The notes below the pieces were generated by a model. It was not told the DNA's origin and ran no database searches. It saw only the letters and a list, made by a program, of their open reading frames with translations. DNA of 5,884 nt from CAYUTA01 sp964447605 (lineage in GTDB: Bacteria; Bacillota; Clostridia; Christensenellales; CAG-138), in contig CAYUTA010000097.1 of NCBI GenBank assembly GCA_964447605.1, forward strand, positions 1 to 5,884, given 5' to 3'. A program made the translations under genes and the position numbers. This document shows positions 5,621-5,884 of the stretch, piece after piece. The first letter of the stretch is position 1, and every line of letters begins with the position of its first letter.

Positions 5621-5659
5621 CGTCCCCCGCCTCTTCAGGCGCAGGGACGCAGGTACCTG
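5621..5659. repeat. REP-like palindromic element
   Basis: A hairpin made of CGTCCC/GGGACG (5621-5626 with 5644-5649) and CGCCT/AGGCG (5628-5632 with 5637-5641), with a small internal bulge and a CTTC loop, is followed at once by the perfect palindrome CAGGTACCTG (5650-5659). A-rich sequence follows (5662-5667). Elements combining GGGACGCAGGTACCTGTC with flanking dyads are, from memory, dispersed intergenic repeats in some Firmicutes genomes, so this may be a genomic repeat; only genome-wide copies would prove it. Confidence 0.45.
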
Positions 5660-5848
5660 TCAAAAAAGGGGCATCGGAATTGCTCCGCCAATCCCGCGGC
5701 GGCAAAAGCAGGTCCAACCAAACAATCCTGCCTGTCATTTTTCAGCGACATGTGCGGCGATTTCAACACCCTGCATAAAACAAGACCGACCCCAGCCGAA
5801 AAGTCCTGCCACAGAAGGCCCCGGGGAAAGAATTACAAGCATGGACAA

Positions 5849-5872
5849 GGGCGGCATGTACGCCCGCCGCCC
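5849..5872. repeat. GC-rich inverted repeat at the right edge
   Basis: GGGCGGC (5849-5855) and GCCGCCC (5866-5872) are perfect 7-bp arms around a 10-nt loop that itself contains a CGCCC able to pair alternatively with the left arm. No clear T-run follows on either strand. It may be a terminator for a gene beyond the edge or an intergenic repeat copy. Confidence 0.4.
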
Positions 5873-5884
5873 ATACCAAACGGC

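Larger units (their letters stand above)
5569..5884. other. Right-edge non-coding region with hairpins and a repeat
   Basis: No gene is recognised in these 316 nt. They contain a GC hairpin after the flavoprotein gene, a REP-like palindromic element and a GC-rich dyad near the edge, listed separately. A GCAGG/CCTGC pair (5708-5712 and 5727-5731) precedes a T-tract at 5738-5742 and could be a weak plus-strand terminator, though its loop is 14 nt. An ATG at 5841 stays open to the window end for 14 codons and could start a further gene, but it overlaps the edge dyad and has no good ribosome binding site. Confidence 0.5.

Noticed and set aside
1..5884. CRISPR array, tRNA or rRNA gene, insertion sequence
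   Set aside because: No regularly spaced repeats, no cloverleaf with a T-loop motif, and no transposase coding sequence were seen.

Overview
The window holds four complete genes arranged around a divergent control region, and they suggest pyrimidine-base salvage or catabolism in a GC-rich Gram-positive bacterium. The organism guess (Clostridia, perhaps a gut lineage) is an inference from strong AGGAGG-type ribosome binding sites, a GTG start, a LacI-family regulator, a cre-like operator and GC-rich genes with an AT-rich control region. No marker gene fixes the taxon.

Layout. Positions 1-245 are a gene-poor left edge, possibly with the tail of a plus-strand gene ending at 44. On the minus strand, codB (cytosine/purine permease of the NCS1 family, 2813 to 1530) is followed after 6 nt by codA (zinc/iron-type cytosine deaminase, 1523 to 246), the same order as E. 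coli codBA. Upstream of codB is a good promoter (TTGACA, 18-bp spacer, TATGCT), and a perfect 14-bp palindrome (2856-2869) lies just past the -10, where a repressor would block transcription. Positions 2814-3406 carry no convincing gene. They hold this promoter, two candidate plus-strand promoters, several short dyads and a GC-rich leader hairpin. On the plus strand, a LacI-family regulator (3407-4432) is followed after 11 nt by a flavoprotein (4444-5568) made of a dihydroorotate/dihydropyrimidine dehydrogenase-type FMN barrel plus a C-terminal ferredoxin-like domain. Positions 5569-5884 are non-coding and contain strong hairpins and a REP-like palindromic repeat.

How the genes may work together. 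CodB would import cytosine or a related base and CodA would deaminate it (cytosine to uracil plus ammonia). The LacI protein is the natural candidate for controlling the divergent codBA promoter. The flavoprotein resembles PreA, the uracil-reducing subunit of dihydropyrimidine dehydrogenase, so the simplest story is reductive disposal of the uracil. That story is weakened by the sequence: the flavoprotein keeps its FMN-binding residues but has changed most residues that hold a pyrimidine ring in the known enzymes, and no PreT partner or dihydropyrimidinase is present in the window. This diverged, orphan PreA-like enzyme in a cytosine-deaminase locus is the most interesting item here.
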